From NCBI GenBank assembly GCA_958299035.1, contig CATQJL010000316.1, positions 50,093,585 to 50,157,584 of the forward strand: 64,000 nt of DNA. Reading direction: 5' to 3'. The DNA is from Cylicocyclus nassatus (taxonomy: Eukaryota; Nematoda; Chromadorea; Rhabditida; Strongylidae). Shown here piece by piece: positions 1 through 10,962 of the stretch. Each line of letters starts with the position of its first letter. Positions within the stretch are counted from its first letter, which is position 1. The notes under the pieces are model-generated. The model saw only the letters and a program-made list of their open reading frames with translations, did not search any database and was not told the origin of the DNA. Made by a program: the position numbers and the translations under genes.

Positions 1-432
1 GCGTGGGGGTAACACTGGGTGTCGAACTGCGATGCACAGGCGACTGTATACTCTGGTAGGGCCTCCCAAGCCGTGAAGGAGTTCGACATTTCCGGTTTCG
101 CTGGATGCCCAGCTAAGGCCCCAGGCCAAATTCACCGCCGTCTGGTTTTCCGGCTGTTATGCGGTTCTCCCCGCTCCATATCCGGGTTAGCGATCGCCCC
201 GTGGAAATCAAGAGTTGGCCTAGTAAGTCCGCTCTTGTAGGGGAAAATTTATATTACTCGATCAGCAAAAAGAAGAGAAATAAACCCTCCACTGGAAAAG
301 AAGACCTGCCACACTGCCGAAGGAAGACGAAGTCTCAAGAAGTGCCGAACGGACCTCTGCGAATATCGTGTATCGCTGGCTGCACTATTGAACGAAAAAG
401 GAACTCCGACTTCTTTCCGATATAAGGCGGAT
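1..432. other. Left-edge sequence, unassigned
   Basis: The stretch has moderate GC content. The open frames on both strands are short, overlap each other and match nothing I recognise. It sits directly upstream of the reverse transcriptase remnant starting near 433 and may be part of the same degraded retroelement. I cannot show this from the sequence. Confidence 0.3.
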
Positions 433-1394
433 ATCGAAGATAGCGAAGAACTTCTACACCAACCTCTTCCGCTCATCAGCATCCGTGCCAATGCCCCGCT
501 GTTCTCACTGGAGAAATAGATACCCACCAAGAATTCTACCTGCCAAAGTGCGTATCGCGATACAGACCTTGAAAACGTCCACGGCCTTTTCGTCTTTTCG
601 TCGAACTTCTGCGAGCCGGAGGTCACCATCTACATGAGGTTCTAGCGTCACATTCAACATCTTACCTTCAAAAGGATCTTCGGAACTACCGTCCAATATG
701 CCTGCTGAATGTGCTCTAGAAACTTTTCACGAAGATTATCCTCGCTGGCATATCTAGAATACTGAATGAAGCGCAACCCCAAGAACAAGCTGGATTCTGC
801 AAGGGATTCAGCTGCATGGACCGCATACAGATCCATCCATCCAGGTCTCAAGGGTCATAGAAGTCTGCCGGGATACCAACTGCCTCTCGTCCTGACTTTC
901 ATCGACTACGATAAAGCCTTTGAAACGAACCCATTCTGTCAGCGCTTGTAAATTAAGGAGTGGACCCAGCTTATGTGAGGACACTAGCTGACTGCTACAA
1001 GGACTATACAACAACGATGCAGCTATTTCATCGTCCCCTAACCATTCCAATTGGGAAGGGGTCTGACAAGGCGACACAATTTCACCGAAGCTTTTCAAGC
1101 GGCGTTGCAGTGGGTGACGAGTCACTGGACTGGGACGAGAGAGGCATACGAGTTGATGGGGAATTCCTGTCGAACCTTCGTTTTGCGGACGACATCGTTC
1201 TCTTCTCGAGCAGTATCACTGAAGCAGAGACGATACTGAAAGGAACTAAACAAACCAAGGAAGAAGATTGGATTGCGAGTAAATCCGAAGAAGACTCAGT
1301 TTATGGAAAACGCCCTTTGCGAAATTGTGGAAATGGAACTGGAAGGCGCTCCTATCATGAAGACGTCTTCGTATGCTATCTCGGACTTTCTTAG
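433..1394 (+). pseudogene. Non-LTR retrotransposon reverse transcriptase, broken N-terminal and middle part
   Basis: Frame-shifted remains of a reverse transcriptase from an RTE-like non-LTR element of the kind abundant in hookworm genomes. Readable pieces in shifting frames include FYTNLFRSS, LPLVLTFIDYDKAFE (around 875-925), YVRTLADCYKDYTTT (near 965-1015), RPLTIPIGKG and, at about 1160-1210, GEFLSNLRFADDIVLFSSS. The last carries the F/YxDD-type catalytic motif as FADD. Stops and frameshifts rule out function. The reading breaks at about 1394, and the same protein resumes near 2724, so a 1.3 kb segment interrupts it. The family placement comes from recalled motif resemblance, and no search was run. 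Confidence 0.8.
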
Positions 1395-1919
1395 CACATT
1401 TACGACAAGGCCGGTTATTCAATTACTGCCGCTTCGGGCCAGAGCCTTTTTGTTTTGTCAAACTTACGACCCAGCCGTGATTCGTTTTGTCCGAAATGGT
1501 AGTCTTTTTGAAAGAGATTCAAAATATGTCTCCAAGAATTCCCCCACAAGGTTTGTCAAGCGCTGATTATCAAAATACGATTTATTTCAGTTGCAGTATA
1601 CAGTAAGGTCAAGGTAATCATTATGCACGAACCCAACATCATGGATTTCCATGAAAATTTGTGTCTTGGGGTTATTTCACATGCTGATCACGATTATAAT
1701 GTCCACTTTGTTCACTACTTTCCCACAGTGGGACTACGGTAAAATGACGGTAAAATTTTCTTAAGAATCGAAAAACTGATGTAGGAAGGCGGTGTTAGAA
1801 CTCAAGACTATCATTTTCGTAACAGCATGCTAAAAATCCTAAATATGTCAGATTTGAGCTTCCTGAAATGAACAATTCGTAAAATCAATAAAATCAATAA
1901 AGTCGAGTTGTGAATTCTC
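1395..1919. other. Inserted AT-rich spacer before the second RT fragment
   Basis: This stretch is part of the insertion that splits the reverse transcriptase remnant. It holds no credible gene. Its right end has a short tandem of AATAAAATC-like units (about 1880-1905). A similar run follows the next RT fragment near 2408-2430. Short runs of this kind are typical 3' tails of RTE-type elements. Confidence 0.4.
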
Positions 1920-2397
1920 ACAGGAGTGCTATGCGATAAAAGGATGCCGCTCAAGCTGAAATCTCAGATGTACCGCACTGTCATCCGCCCAACTGCGCTG
2001 TATGGAAGCGAGTGTTGGCCGTGCACACGCAAGGATGAACGAAGGCTTGGAGTGATGGAAACCCGCATGCTCCGATGGACGATGGGTGTCACGCTGCTCG
2101 ACCACGTCACTAATGATACCATTCGCGCAACGATGAAAGTGGCCCCAATAACCAAGAAAGTGCAAGAAAGGAGGCTTAGATGGTATGGCCATGTCAGAAG
2201 GCGAGAGGAAGAACACATCACCAGACTAGCGATGTCAGTAGAGGTTCCCGGCAGACGACCAAGAGGATGACCTAAGTTGCGATGGACAGACAAAGTCAAG
2301 TCAGATCTGAGAGAGCTTGGAATAGATGAACGTCAAGCATTAGACCGTGAAACATGGAGGAGACTAATAAGAGTGGCAGACCCCGTATGGGAATAAT
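1920..2397 (+). pseudogene. Second RTE-like reverse transcriptase C-terminal fragment
   Basis: One open frame from about 1926 runs through MPLKLKSQMYRTVIRPT, ALYGSECWP, RMLRWTMGVT, KVQERRLRWYGHVRRREE and VPGRRPRG. It meets a stop at about 2268, and the same frame then continues PKLRWTDKVKSDLRELG to ADPVWE and a stop at about 2395. This is the conserved C-terminus of RTE-type reverse transcriptases, with the LYG-ECW and RRLRWYGHV motifs. The N-terminal polymerase domain is missing, so the copy is 5'-truncated, as is usual for non-LTR insertions. It is flanked on both sides by AATAAAATC-like repeats and lies within the older RT copy. Confidence 0.8.
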
Positions 2398-2701
2398 GCA
2401 AGGCTATAAAAATAAAATCAATAAAATCGGTAATTTTTTGATGAACTAACATCAATCTCGTGCCCTCCCTGTATTTCTCGTGCATGTAAACTTGAGGCTT
2501 AAAAAACAGCGCCACTCTGCGACAAATTTGAGCTAAAGTCTGTGCCTTACTTTCATCTACGGTATACCCACTGTAACATTACATTATAGTATCCCGAACC
2601 TGGACCACTCTGGCTGGAGCTTCGCCAAGGTGTCCCCAATCATGTGCCAGAACCTCATAGAATTCCATCGTATATTGGCAAAGCTAAAGCTTCAGGACTC
2701 T

Positions 2702-2723
2702 TACGACCCACCGGTGGGTCGTA
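2702..2723. repeat. Perfect 22-bp palindrome
   Basis: The half-site TACGACCCACC is followed at once by its exact reverse complement. It lies where the interrupted reverse transcriptase reading resumes, so it may be a scar of the insertion or of a small foldback. It could also be chance within the retroelement. Confidence 0.6.
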
Positions 2724-3345
2724 CTGTCGTGAATGTGTTAAACATCGAGAACGACTTGAGGGAAGAATTTAACAAGCGAAAAGAGCAGCCTGGGCCGCCT
2801 TCGGGCCTCTGAAGGAAGCCACCGACCAACTGACATGCCCGGAGCTTCGTGCCCACCTGTTCGACTCAACGGCGCTATGTTAAGCTGAGACTTGGGCCAA
2901 CACTGTAGCTCGAAAGCTTTACGGATCATAGAGCGCTCGAGCGCAGTCTTCTGGAGATGACCCAACATAAGCAACATCTAGTCGGACTTCGCAGCACGGA
3001 TATGAGAAGAATGTGCCGTCTTCGTGACCCAGCGGAATACGTTGCGAAAGCGAAACACCAATGGGCCGGTCACATAATGAGAAGAACGGACGATAGATGG
3101 ACACTAAGAACATCTGAGTGGATTCCCCGCAAAGCCAAATGTGCCCGAGGAAGACCACCAACGAGATGGGCAGACGCGTTCGTAGAACGGATGGACCCAG
3201 CTGAGAAAACAGCTGGATACGATTATTGCACCTGGAACTCGTGGGCAGCCACCGACGGCAACCAAGAAGATCGTGGATGTTTGAAGCGAGACACAGGGAG
3301 AAATGGAAACTTTTGTGCTGAGGCCCGCATGCCAGGTGAAGACGG
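2724..3345 (+). pseudogene. Non-LTR reverse transcriptase remnant, C-terminal part
   Basis: This continues the element broken at about 1394. NIENDLREEFNKR (around 2745) is followed, in shifting frames, by HLVGLRSTDMRRMCRLRDP (about 2976), AKHQWAGHIMRRTDDRW and ARGRPPTRWADAFVERMDP (near 3150). These motifs belong to the C-terminus of the same RTE-like family. Several stops and frame changes are present. The end near 3345 is estimated, because the next mobile element begins at 3377. Confidence 0.8.
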
Positions 3346-3376
3346 GCCAACTAAGAAAGTAGGTAAGATAGTCATA

Positions 3377-5053
3377 CAGTGCGGGACAAAATTATAGGTC
3401 CACTCTAAAAAGTGCTATAACTCACTCTGTTGTCAAAAAATATTCCAAATTTTGGTACAGCCGTGTGTTTGCTAGCCTACTATCAGTCATCAAAGTGGGT
3501 CTCGTTTTCGTTTGGTTATTCAAGAAAAAATTGAAAATTTTGAAAAAAGCAGGCTTGAAGGCTGGACAGAATTATAGGTCCACCTGGAGTTTTTACTGAT
3601 TAAAGCACTTCTTAGCTCCCGAATTTTTTTAGGTGGGCACACATCTAAAAAGGTTAAACAGCTGCCTTGGTCAAGCCGTTTCATACCTCGAAAAAAAAAA
3701 CAACTGATTATCTGCTTTTTTGCCTTGAAAATGCTTTCACATGTATTTCGCTCCGCAAACCTGCATTGAGTAAAAAATTCTGCAGTTTCTCAGCTGGATC
3801 GGAACGACGAGGTTTCATCTACCTTCTGTGGCCGTATTCATCAACGAAACCCGTGGGTTCCGGAACCCACTGGGTTAGTGCTTTTGATGAATATCGATTC
3901 TACTCCAGGGAAGAATCGATATTCATCAAAAGCACTAACCCAGTGGGTTCCGGAACCCACGGGTTTTGTTGATGAATACGGCCACTGGATGCTTTTTGAC
4001 TTGAGCATTGAGGAAAAAAACCGACTTTTTGCTGCTGAAGCAAATCCGACATCGACTTAATCGGGAGAGTAAGCCTCATTTTCTGCCCTAAAACCCCCTA
4101 TGCATTGTCATTATAACCTCAAGAAATGAATAAAGTGTTCGCCATACTCGCAAGTGTCCACAAAGCTGCGCTTCTTTTTCGAAAACATGAGTTATGCAAC
4201 GTAATGATGGTGTTACTCACTTCCAAAATAGCTTGCAAAGTGCTACCTCACTCAAATTTTTGACGGTAAATTATTTACTAGAAGTGGATACAGCTTGTAG
4301 TGTATGTTAGCACACGATTCTTCTGAAAATTCTGGTCGGAGCCACAAATAGCTTTGGTGCTTGTCGTAACCAGTTTCTGCAGGGTGATTTCAGTGATTAC
4401 TCGAATGCTATGATCTCTAGAAAGTTGTAACCATGGAATACGGACTCCCCTTCATAGAAACAATGCCTTTACTTTACTCAATGCTTCTGAGAACATTGTA
4501 AAAGAAGTTTGAAAGCAGAAATTTGAGCTCAGGATTGCAGTATTGTCAATGTCGGATTTGCTTGAGCGGCAGAAAGTCGGATTTTTTCCTCAATGCTCAC
4601 GTCAAAAAGCATCTAGAAGGTAGATCAAACCCCATCACTTTCAAATCAGCTGGGAAACTGCAGAATTTTCTACTCAAACGCAGGCTTCTGGAGCGAACAT
4701 GTGAAAACATTTTCAAGGCAAATAAGCAGATAATCAGTTCTTTTTGGAGGTATGACACAGCTTGACCAAAGCAGCTATCCAACGTTTTTAGATGTGTGCC
4801 CACCTAAAGAAATTCGGGAGCTAAGAAGTGCTTTAATCAGCAAAAACTCCAGGTGGACCTATAATTTTGACCAGCCTTCAAACCTGCTTTTTTCAAAAAT
4901 TTCAATTTTTTCTTGAATAACCAAACGAAAACGAGACCCATTTTGATGACTGATAGCAGGCTGGTAAACACACGGCTGTACCAAATTTTGGAACGTTTTA
5001 TTGACAACAGAGTGAGTTATGGTAGAGTGGACCTATAATTTTGTCCAGCACTG
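3377..5053. mobile_element. Tc1-type long inverted-repeat (foldback) element
   Basis: The left end reads CAGTGCGGGACAAAATTATA and the right end is its near-reverse complement, ending CCAGCACTG. A TA dinucleotide flanks both sides (3375-3376 and 5054-5055). The CAGTGCTGG-type end and TA target are those of the Tc1 family. The arms pair over roughly 680 bp each. A second copy of the end motif lies inside each arm (about 3562-3583 left, 4854-4875 right), so the termini are doubled. No transposase remains. A separate palindrome is inserted in the left arm at 3828-3985. Confidence 0.9.
3828..3985. repeat. Nested 158-bp near-perfect palindrome
   Basis: The sequence from GTGGCCGTATTCATCAAC to the middle is repeated as its reverse complement up to GTTGATGAATACGGCCAC. 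Each arm itself contains GTGGGTTCCGGAACCCAC, a smaller palindrome. It interrupts the left arm of the 3377-5053 element: the right arm (about 4608-4625) carries the two flanks joined without it. It is therefore a later insertion of a miniature foldback element. Confidence 0.9.
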
Positions 5054-5055
5054 TA

Positions 5056-6912
5056 TACAAGCAATCTGGATGTCCATGCTCGCGTTCTTGGAAGTCCCCA
5101 CATTTTTGGCTGCAGTTATTCACACACAGCAGATCACAACCTACTTCAGTAACTGATGATGGAAAATTCAAATATCTGATATGCAAAGGAGAGGCTTGAG
5201 GCTAGTCCTTCACGTAAAAATCTTAGCCAGATAACAGCTATTGTGCCTACCCAGCTCCCCACAGGTACGTCCGCGACGCATCCGCGGCGCACCTCGTTCT
5301 GCCTTTAATGCTCCTCCCCTTTCAGCTCCTGAAGGAGATTTTTCGGTCCCAATGCTACAGAGTGGGGTGCGCGGGATCTCATTATCCATTGTGCTGTTGC
5401 TTACTGACTGGTTGCAGATCGAAAGCATTTCAGTTTACACTCTGTTCTTTCTCTACCCTTTCTCTTTCGTAGAGCCATTAAATGATTCCGAGACTCTAAT
5501 TATAATGATCGCCTATTTTTGTAAATTTATTGTAAGTTTTCTTATCTATGTCGGGTCACAAGTTGGGATGGGCTCTCACAATCGCTTCTCGGACTTTTGA
5601 GATAGATGTACTTTTAGTTTGTTTCACAGCTACGACCTTGACAGCTTTCATGGTGTAGGTTCAAACACTTAGTCTTTACGAAATTTTGAAGATTTTGAAA
5701 ATGTTGCACATATATTGCTGTCACTTCTCGCTTTTCCAATAGCAATCTGACTTAGCAAAGGTGGCTTGCGCCTAAAAAGCTTTTGTAGAAAAGTTTTGAA
5801 AAGTCGAATAGCTTTTATGATAAAGTAGGAACGAGCTTGGCATACCAAAAATTTTGGCCGGAGCTGGGTATATCAACAAATGACTTCTGTAACGACAAAA
5901 AGAGATTATATGGGTTCCTAGCGCGTCATTCTCTTAAACTTCTTCGGGTCTGACATAGTGTATGTGTGGAGATGTTTTGGAGAGAGGCAAGTGTTAGTTA
6001 CTTGTAAGAGGCTAATTTTTGATACTTATGACCTCTTGAGTCTTCCAACATATACGATTCTGGCCTCTATCTAGCAGATTCGTAAGAGTTACCTTAAGGC
6101 ATCCGAAGTTGGTTATTCAGAGCTTGTCCTGTGCAAGGAGTGTTCATTATTCGATCCAGTATGATAGAGGACGCAACCGAAAGACTTCACATGATAAACA
6201 AAACAGCAGATATAGGGCGTCAGAACTTCAGGTGCCTCAAGTTGCCTCTTACATACATATTTATGACAAGATGCAAATGACGCAACATATTTTTGCTTTA
6301 TGGAATGACTACTGATGTTCCATATGCACCTGCCAATCAAGTCATCTTTATGCTTCAAAAAGCATTAGCACAAAACCAATAATCGTGCAGGACGAAGTCA
6401 TTGGAGATCATGAGAATAACTGAAATTCATAGAAGCTCCTTTGGACAGTAAGTTTACGACAGATCTAACAAAAAGAAAGAACTATCAATCCTTCCAAAAG
6501 ACCTGCACCTTTTGAAAGATGTAAACATTTTAGGAAGCATTTGCAAATACACCAGGTCATCTAAACTTTCAATGTAATGGATGACATATCAAACCGTTTT
6601 GACTTAGCATATAACTTAATATAAATCGCTACGCTTCATACATAAGCAAATCTTGCACAAGTGCAAGAAAGATTGAGATTTAAAAGGAGAGCTAAGGGAT
6701 AAATAATGAAAGCACAAAATAATCATAAAGCATTTAGCTGGGCAAAAACATACAGCATACAATAAACAGCACCAATTTGCATTACTCTGGGGGAGTAAGT
6801 ACGATAGCAGTCCGCAGATGAATAACCATCTCCTTTAGTTCAAGTCCATTTTGGATGACAACAAAGTGTTCTCGTCTGTCATTCCATGCAACGAAAAGCA
6901 CGATGACTACTA
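5056..6912. other. Intergenic, no gene seen
   Basis: An AT-rich stretch with only short unsupported open frames on both strands. The part at about 5270-5400 is more GC-rich and has a plus frame of 119 codons. That frame has no recognisable domain, and I would not call it coding. Confidence 0.4.
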
Positions 6913-8723
6913 TAGTTAGGACCGAGTATTCGTGTTCGAATAATTTATTCGAAATATTCGACTATTCGAATATTCAGATAGTCGAATATTCGGAGAAGTC
7001 CAATTATTCGATTAAAACAGTCGATAAATAAAAAAGGCCTGTGTTCGCATAATTGTTCATTCGACATTTTGAACAATGAGTTATTCGAATATTCAAATGT
7101 TCCAACTTGAAAGACAGTTCGAATATTCGAATATTAAAGACCATTTACTCGAACATTCGATGTCAAAAGAAAACTTCAGCTGTTCTACATTGCGTGTAAA
7201 TATGTTTCCGATCGGTCACTCATAGAAATGAATTATTATACGACAGAATGGCTAGCAAGGTTCCTTTTTAAAGGCATGAGTCGCGAGTCATGCCACAGCA
7301 TAGTGATGACAATTCTCATGCATAATTCGTTTGGAGTGGTAAACATCTTCTGGAAATCTCGTCTGAGAAATTGAGATGCGATATCATGCCCAAAAACCTC
7401 CAGCTTTAAATGGGGTAAGAAGCAAAGCCGTATTAGGCGCCCTTTGGCGGACCACTGCTCCTCAAACATCTTGCATAAACATATGAAGGACTAGCAGTTT
7501 TTTCAAGGCAGCACGTATAGGCAACATTCATTCCTTCACTCAAGATTCCTCACATGCCTTGCCAGCCCGTTCACCACCCACATGTCAAAGTACCTGAAAG
7601 GTATGTTAACCAGGCAAGGTTAGAGCAAGACGGTCGTTAGAAGCGCTTGACTTGTGGCGGCAGCCTGTATGCTCACCATACTCAAATCGGCTGCTTTTAT
7701 AGTCAGGAACCGTAAAAAAGACTAGTGTTAAAATGTTGTAGAGATTATAGAGGAATAATACTTCGAGTGGGCAAGTAGGCTGAACAATAACTATTTTGAA
7801 CCTGAGTAAAAGATGTGGAAGAACCCTTACAACAAAAGCACAAACCTTAAAACTAAACTAAAACAACTTTGTGAAAAGTCAATCCTACAAGAGAAATTGT
7901 GGAAACTCAGCGATTGATAGTTTCCGACAAGTATATGATTAGCAGCTAATATAGAGATATTTCCAAGATTTTTCTTTTCTGGATTTAGATGCGCACTTAT
8001 TAGGCAGACAACGTCACCTCTGCTGCAGAGCTTCACTGATTCTATTACTGTAGGCCTTCCTCGAGCTCTCCAAGTGATAGTCTTAGAACTCACGCAATGC
8101 TGACCATCCCGAATAAATTACAAGCGCCTATTACCTATTCTGTAAGGTTTTTCATGTTGGATCTGTAGCTTTGAGAAAAGAGTTTTGTGTAGTTTCGGGA
8201 TAAACTTCTGTGAGGAAGAAATAAATACGGACTTGAAATTACGAAGTAAGGCTTAGTAGCCATCTCAAAGGCAATGAACACCCTGAACTACATGTTTGAG
8301 TGAAGTTCTTCTGTTTCCTAGTGGAACCCTGACCAAGCAACAATAACCCAGTCATCCTTATCACTTGCTACACATATAATTATCAGCTACAAATCTAGAT
8401 CAAATATAGCGATTATTTTTTTGCAGTATGCAGAAAAGGAAAAACCACTATTGTTTGAGTTGCTAGATTACTCGAATTATTCGAATAGCCGAAAATTCGG
8501 ACAGATATGATTATTCGATTATTCGAATAGTCGAGTATTTAACCAATTCCATTTATTCGAATATTCATTCAATCGAATTTTGAAGTGTAGCATTATTGGA
8601 ATATTCGAGTTCGAATAATCTGAAAATCACAGATCGAATAATATTCGTTCGTTCGAATATTTTTCAAAAGACGATTATTCGATATTTAATCTTTTGACGA
8701 AATTTTCCGGTCGTTTCAACTAT
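6913..8723. mobile_element. Foldback with TTCGAA/TATTCG-rich arms
   Basis: The left side (about 6930-7190) and right side (about 8460-8700) are dense in TTCGAATATTCG-like steps, and the two sides are roughly inverted. The left boundary TATAGTTAGGACC resembles the reverse complement of the right boundary GGTCGTTTCAACTATA. The interior (7200-8450) is AT-rich with no credible gene. A related structure lies at 34080-35990. No transposase is visible. Boundaries are approximate. Confidence 0.6.
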
Positions 8724-8928
8724 AATGAATGACTACAGCCCAATCGAGCATCTCCGTGGGAAACCGTTTACGAAAGCTCCGGTGTGTCTTGTAACACCAG
8801 CGACCAAACAGCACATAATGAACAGCAAGCAAATCCACCAGAGTGCAATGCACGACGGCAAGCGTGACTCAGTGATAAAAGCTGCGCGCGCGACGCGACC
8901 GCCTTCGCAGCCGACTCTGTAGATTTAA

Positions 8929-9031
8929 ATGGAGCCAAGATTCTTTTGTCTTCTTCTTCTTTTCTTGATTTCGTTGCTCGTCAATCACTCTACTTCTGAT
9001 GAAGGCGAACCAGAACGATATGCGGTGATGA
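8929..9031 (+). CDS. Candidate signal-peptide first exon (possible alternative start of the repeat-protein gene)
   Basis: An ATG opens a frame whose first ~24 residues form a textbook signal peptide: a positive start (MEPR), a hydrophobic core (FFCLLLLFLISLLV), then NHSTSDEGEPER. A splice donor is available at ATGA|GTACC (9031, phase 1), which would join in frame to the exon at 17404. Another donor at 9025 would give phase 0. A CTTCGCAG acceptor ends at 8910, 18 bases before the ATG, and could take a spliced leader. A mariner element begins at 9049, just inside the putative intron. The exon at 10963 is an equal or better first exon, so this one could be an alternative start, a relic or a chance frame. 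Confidence 0.4.
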
Positions 9032-9048
9032 GTACCAACGTGCATTTA

Positions 9049-10333
9049 CAGGGTTGGGGGAAAGTCTTTGAACAATTTTTCACATCACTGTATGATCGGA
9101 TTTTCCACATATTCTTGCATGCTAATTATATATATTTGCTTCTTATACCCGTAGTTACAAGCCCTCCAAAACTGTTCTACTAGCTTTATTTCTGTCGGAG
9201 ATATGCCTTTTGAAACGGAGCGAGCGTTGGTGGCGAAGATGCACGAGGAGAAGATGGCTAACCAGCAGATTGCGCGGGTTCCCCAAATTTTACAAATCAG
9301 CGTCTTTTCCACCTTGCGTCTTTTCCAGGATATGAACAGCACCCAGTACTGCTGTAAGAGTGATAAATTGGTTACTGCAGACACACACAAAATTCTGAAG
9401 ATCGTTCGCCAGCGCCATCATCGCAATCCTCGGAGAAGCTTGATTGAGCTGGGTTCAAAGCTGTTCATCTCTGATAAAAAAGTCTCCGACATCGTGAAAC
9501 AAGGTCTTGGGGTGAAGCTTTTCAAGATGCTCATAATTCATGCTTTTTGGGAAGATACGAAGCTAATTTGAGTGCACGAACGCCATCGAATGCCTGAACG
9601 TCTCTCCAAGGCAAGCCACCAAACATATTCTGTTCTGACATCAAAATTTTCATCGTGAAGCATATTTTTGATCGCCAAAACAACAGAGTTATCACCTAAA
9701 CGCCTCAAGAAACCAATAGCAAGGGATGACTTGCAGAAGGAAAGCTTCATCCGGTTTTTGTGACAGTTTGCGCGGCGATCGCTTTCGACAACAAAATGCC
9801 ACTGATTTTTAGGGTATCAGTGCTTAAAGTGGACACTGTCACGCATGTGAATAGCATCCTGAAGAAAGAAGCCAATACCCATTCGCCGGGAGCAATTGGT
9901 GCTACAGCAGGATAACGCACCTGCGCACTAAGTAAAGGTTGTTCAAGCATGGCTCCAAAGCAACGTTAAGGACTTCATTACTCCTGTGGAATAACCTCCG
10001 TATAGGGCGGATTCAAATACCCTTGACTGCCGCAAGTGATCAGTTCCTTAGGCGAAAGCCTGCGCTCACTCACGCAGAACTATGGAGTCATTGCGACGCG
10101 CTCTTCAGAATGCGTGGGAGGAAATCGACGTAGAGTACCTCCGTGCCATCGTGGACAGCTTTCACAAACGTCTTCGAGCCTGTGTTTGCGCCAAAGGAGG
10201 GATCTTTGAAATGTAAAGTCGCTTTCATATAGTAGATTGTTCAATGAACCTTATATATTTATTTCGTGTATATGCTGCCTAGTTTCGTGACTACGATTGA
10301 AATACCGTGTTCAAAGGCTTTCCCCCAACTTTG
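9049..10333 (+). mobile_element. Near full-length Tc1/mariner-type transposon
   Basis: The terminal inverted repeats match over about 27 bp: left CAGGGTTGGGGGAAAG then CTTTGAACA, and right the reverse complement at about 10307-10333. TA lies outside both ends (9047-9048 and 10334-10335). The 1.29 kb length equals that of a complete Tc1/mariner element. It carries a damaged transposase (9203-10213) and is therefore non-autonomous. It sits 17 bases beyond the candidate exon end at 9031. Confidence 0.9.
9203..10213 (+). pseudogene. Tc1/mariner transposase pseudogene
   Basis: The frame from 9203 begins MPFETERALVAKMHEEKM. It passes through RNPRRSLIELGSKLFISD and KVSDIVKQGLGVKLFK, which resemble the paired helix-turn-helix DNA-binding region of Tc1-like transposases. 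It stops at about 9570. In other frames the catalytic part continues: a segment near 9640-9690 reading IFIVKHIFDRQNNRVI, then VTVCAAIAFDNKMPLIFRV near 9760-9820, and a C-terminus of about VDSFHKRLRACVCAKGG near 10150-10200. At least three frameshifts or stops interrupt it, so it cannot make an active enzyme. Confidence 0.85.
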
Positions 10334-10335
10334 TA

Positions 10336-10811
10336 TAATCCTAAGATCTCTGTCTCAAAGATCCTTGTTTCCTTTTTTGGATAATTGAGATTTGAGTCAC
10401 TTCTAGTAGAATATTTTCAAAAAAATGCTCTCATAACTTAAGCGTTTGTCTCGGGCTGATTTCATGGGATATAGAGCTTATAAGTGGTTGTTGAGCCGTT
10501 TTCCACGCCAATAGGAGTTTGCGCTACAAACTTTCTGGTATTGGTTTTACGCCTCTCCCTTTTTTGAGGAAGAGTAAAGTTTTTGAAAAGTGTTGTGTTT
10601 TCCTTTACAACCTACGTTCTACTAAAAATTCGGCTAATTTCGCCATACGCCAGAGGCCAAGAAATTAGTATTCAGCAACTTTAAGTGTTAGCTAACACTC
10701 AGTGAATGTGATAATGCATTGGCTCCACATTACATTCGATTCCATCTAATGGTTTTTAGCTCCGTAAGGTATCATGCAAATCAGTTTGGAAGACATCAGT
10801 GCTTTAATGGA
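10336..10811. other. Spacer between mariner and repeat-protein gene
   Basis: No gene is visible. This stretch presumably holds the upstream region of the secreted repeat-protein gene that starts at 10963. Confidence 0.35.
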
Positions 10812-10819
10812 TATAAAAG
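10812..10819 (+). promoter_or_regulatory. TATA-like box upstream of the signal-peptide exon
   Basis: TATAAAAG lies about 150 bases before the ATG at 10963. A CTTCTTCAG acceptor-like site ends at 10941, 21 bases before the ATG, and could serve for spliced-leader addition. Both are predictions from sequence only. Confidence 0.35.
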
Positions 10820-10962
10820 GGCATTGCTCCGCCCTCCGCAGTGTAGCTTACTGTTTCACAGTTTCTTCTTCAGTGCTCGTCATCGTTACCGATTTGGTAC
10901 AGTTGCATGCTACACCTATACGAAGCAATGGACTTCTTCAGGTTAGACATCGATCGCACATC

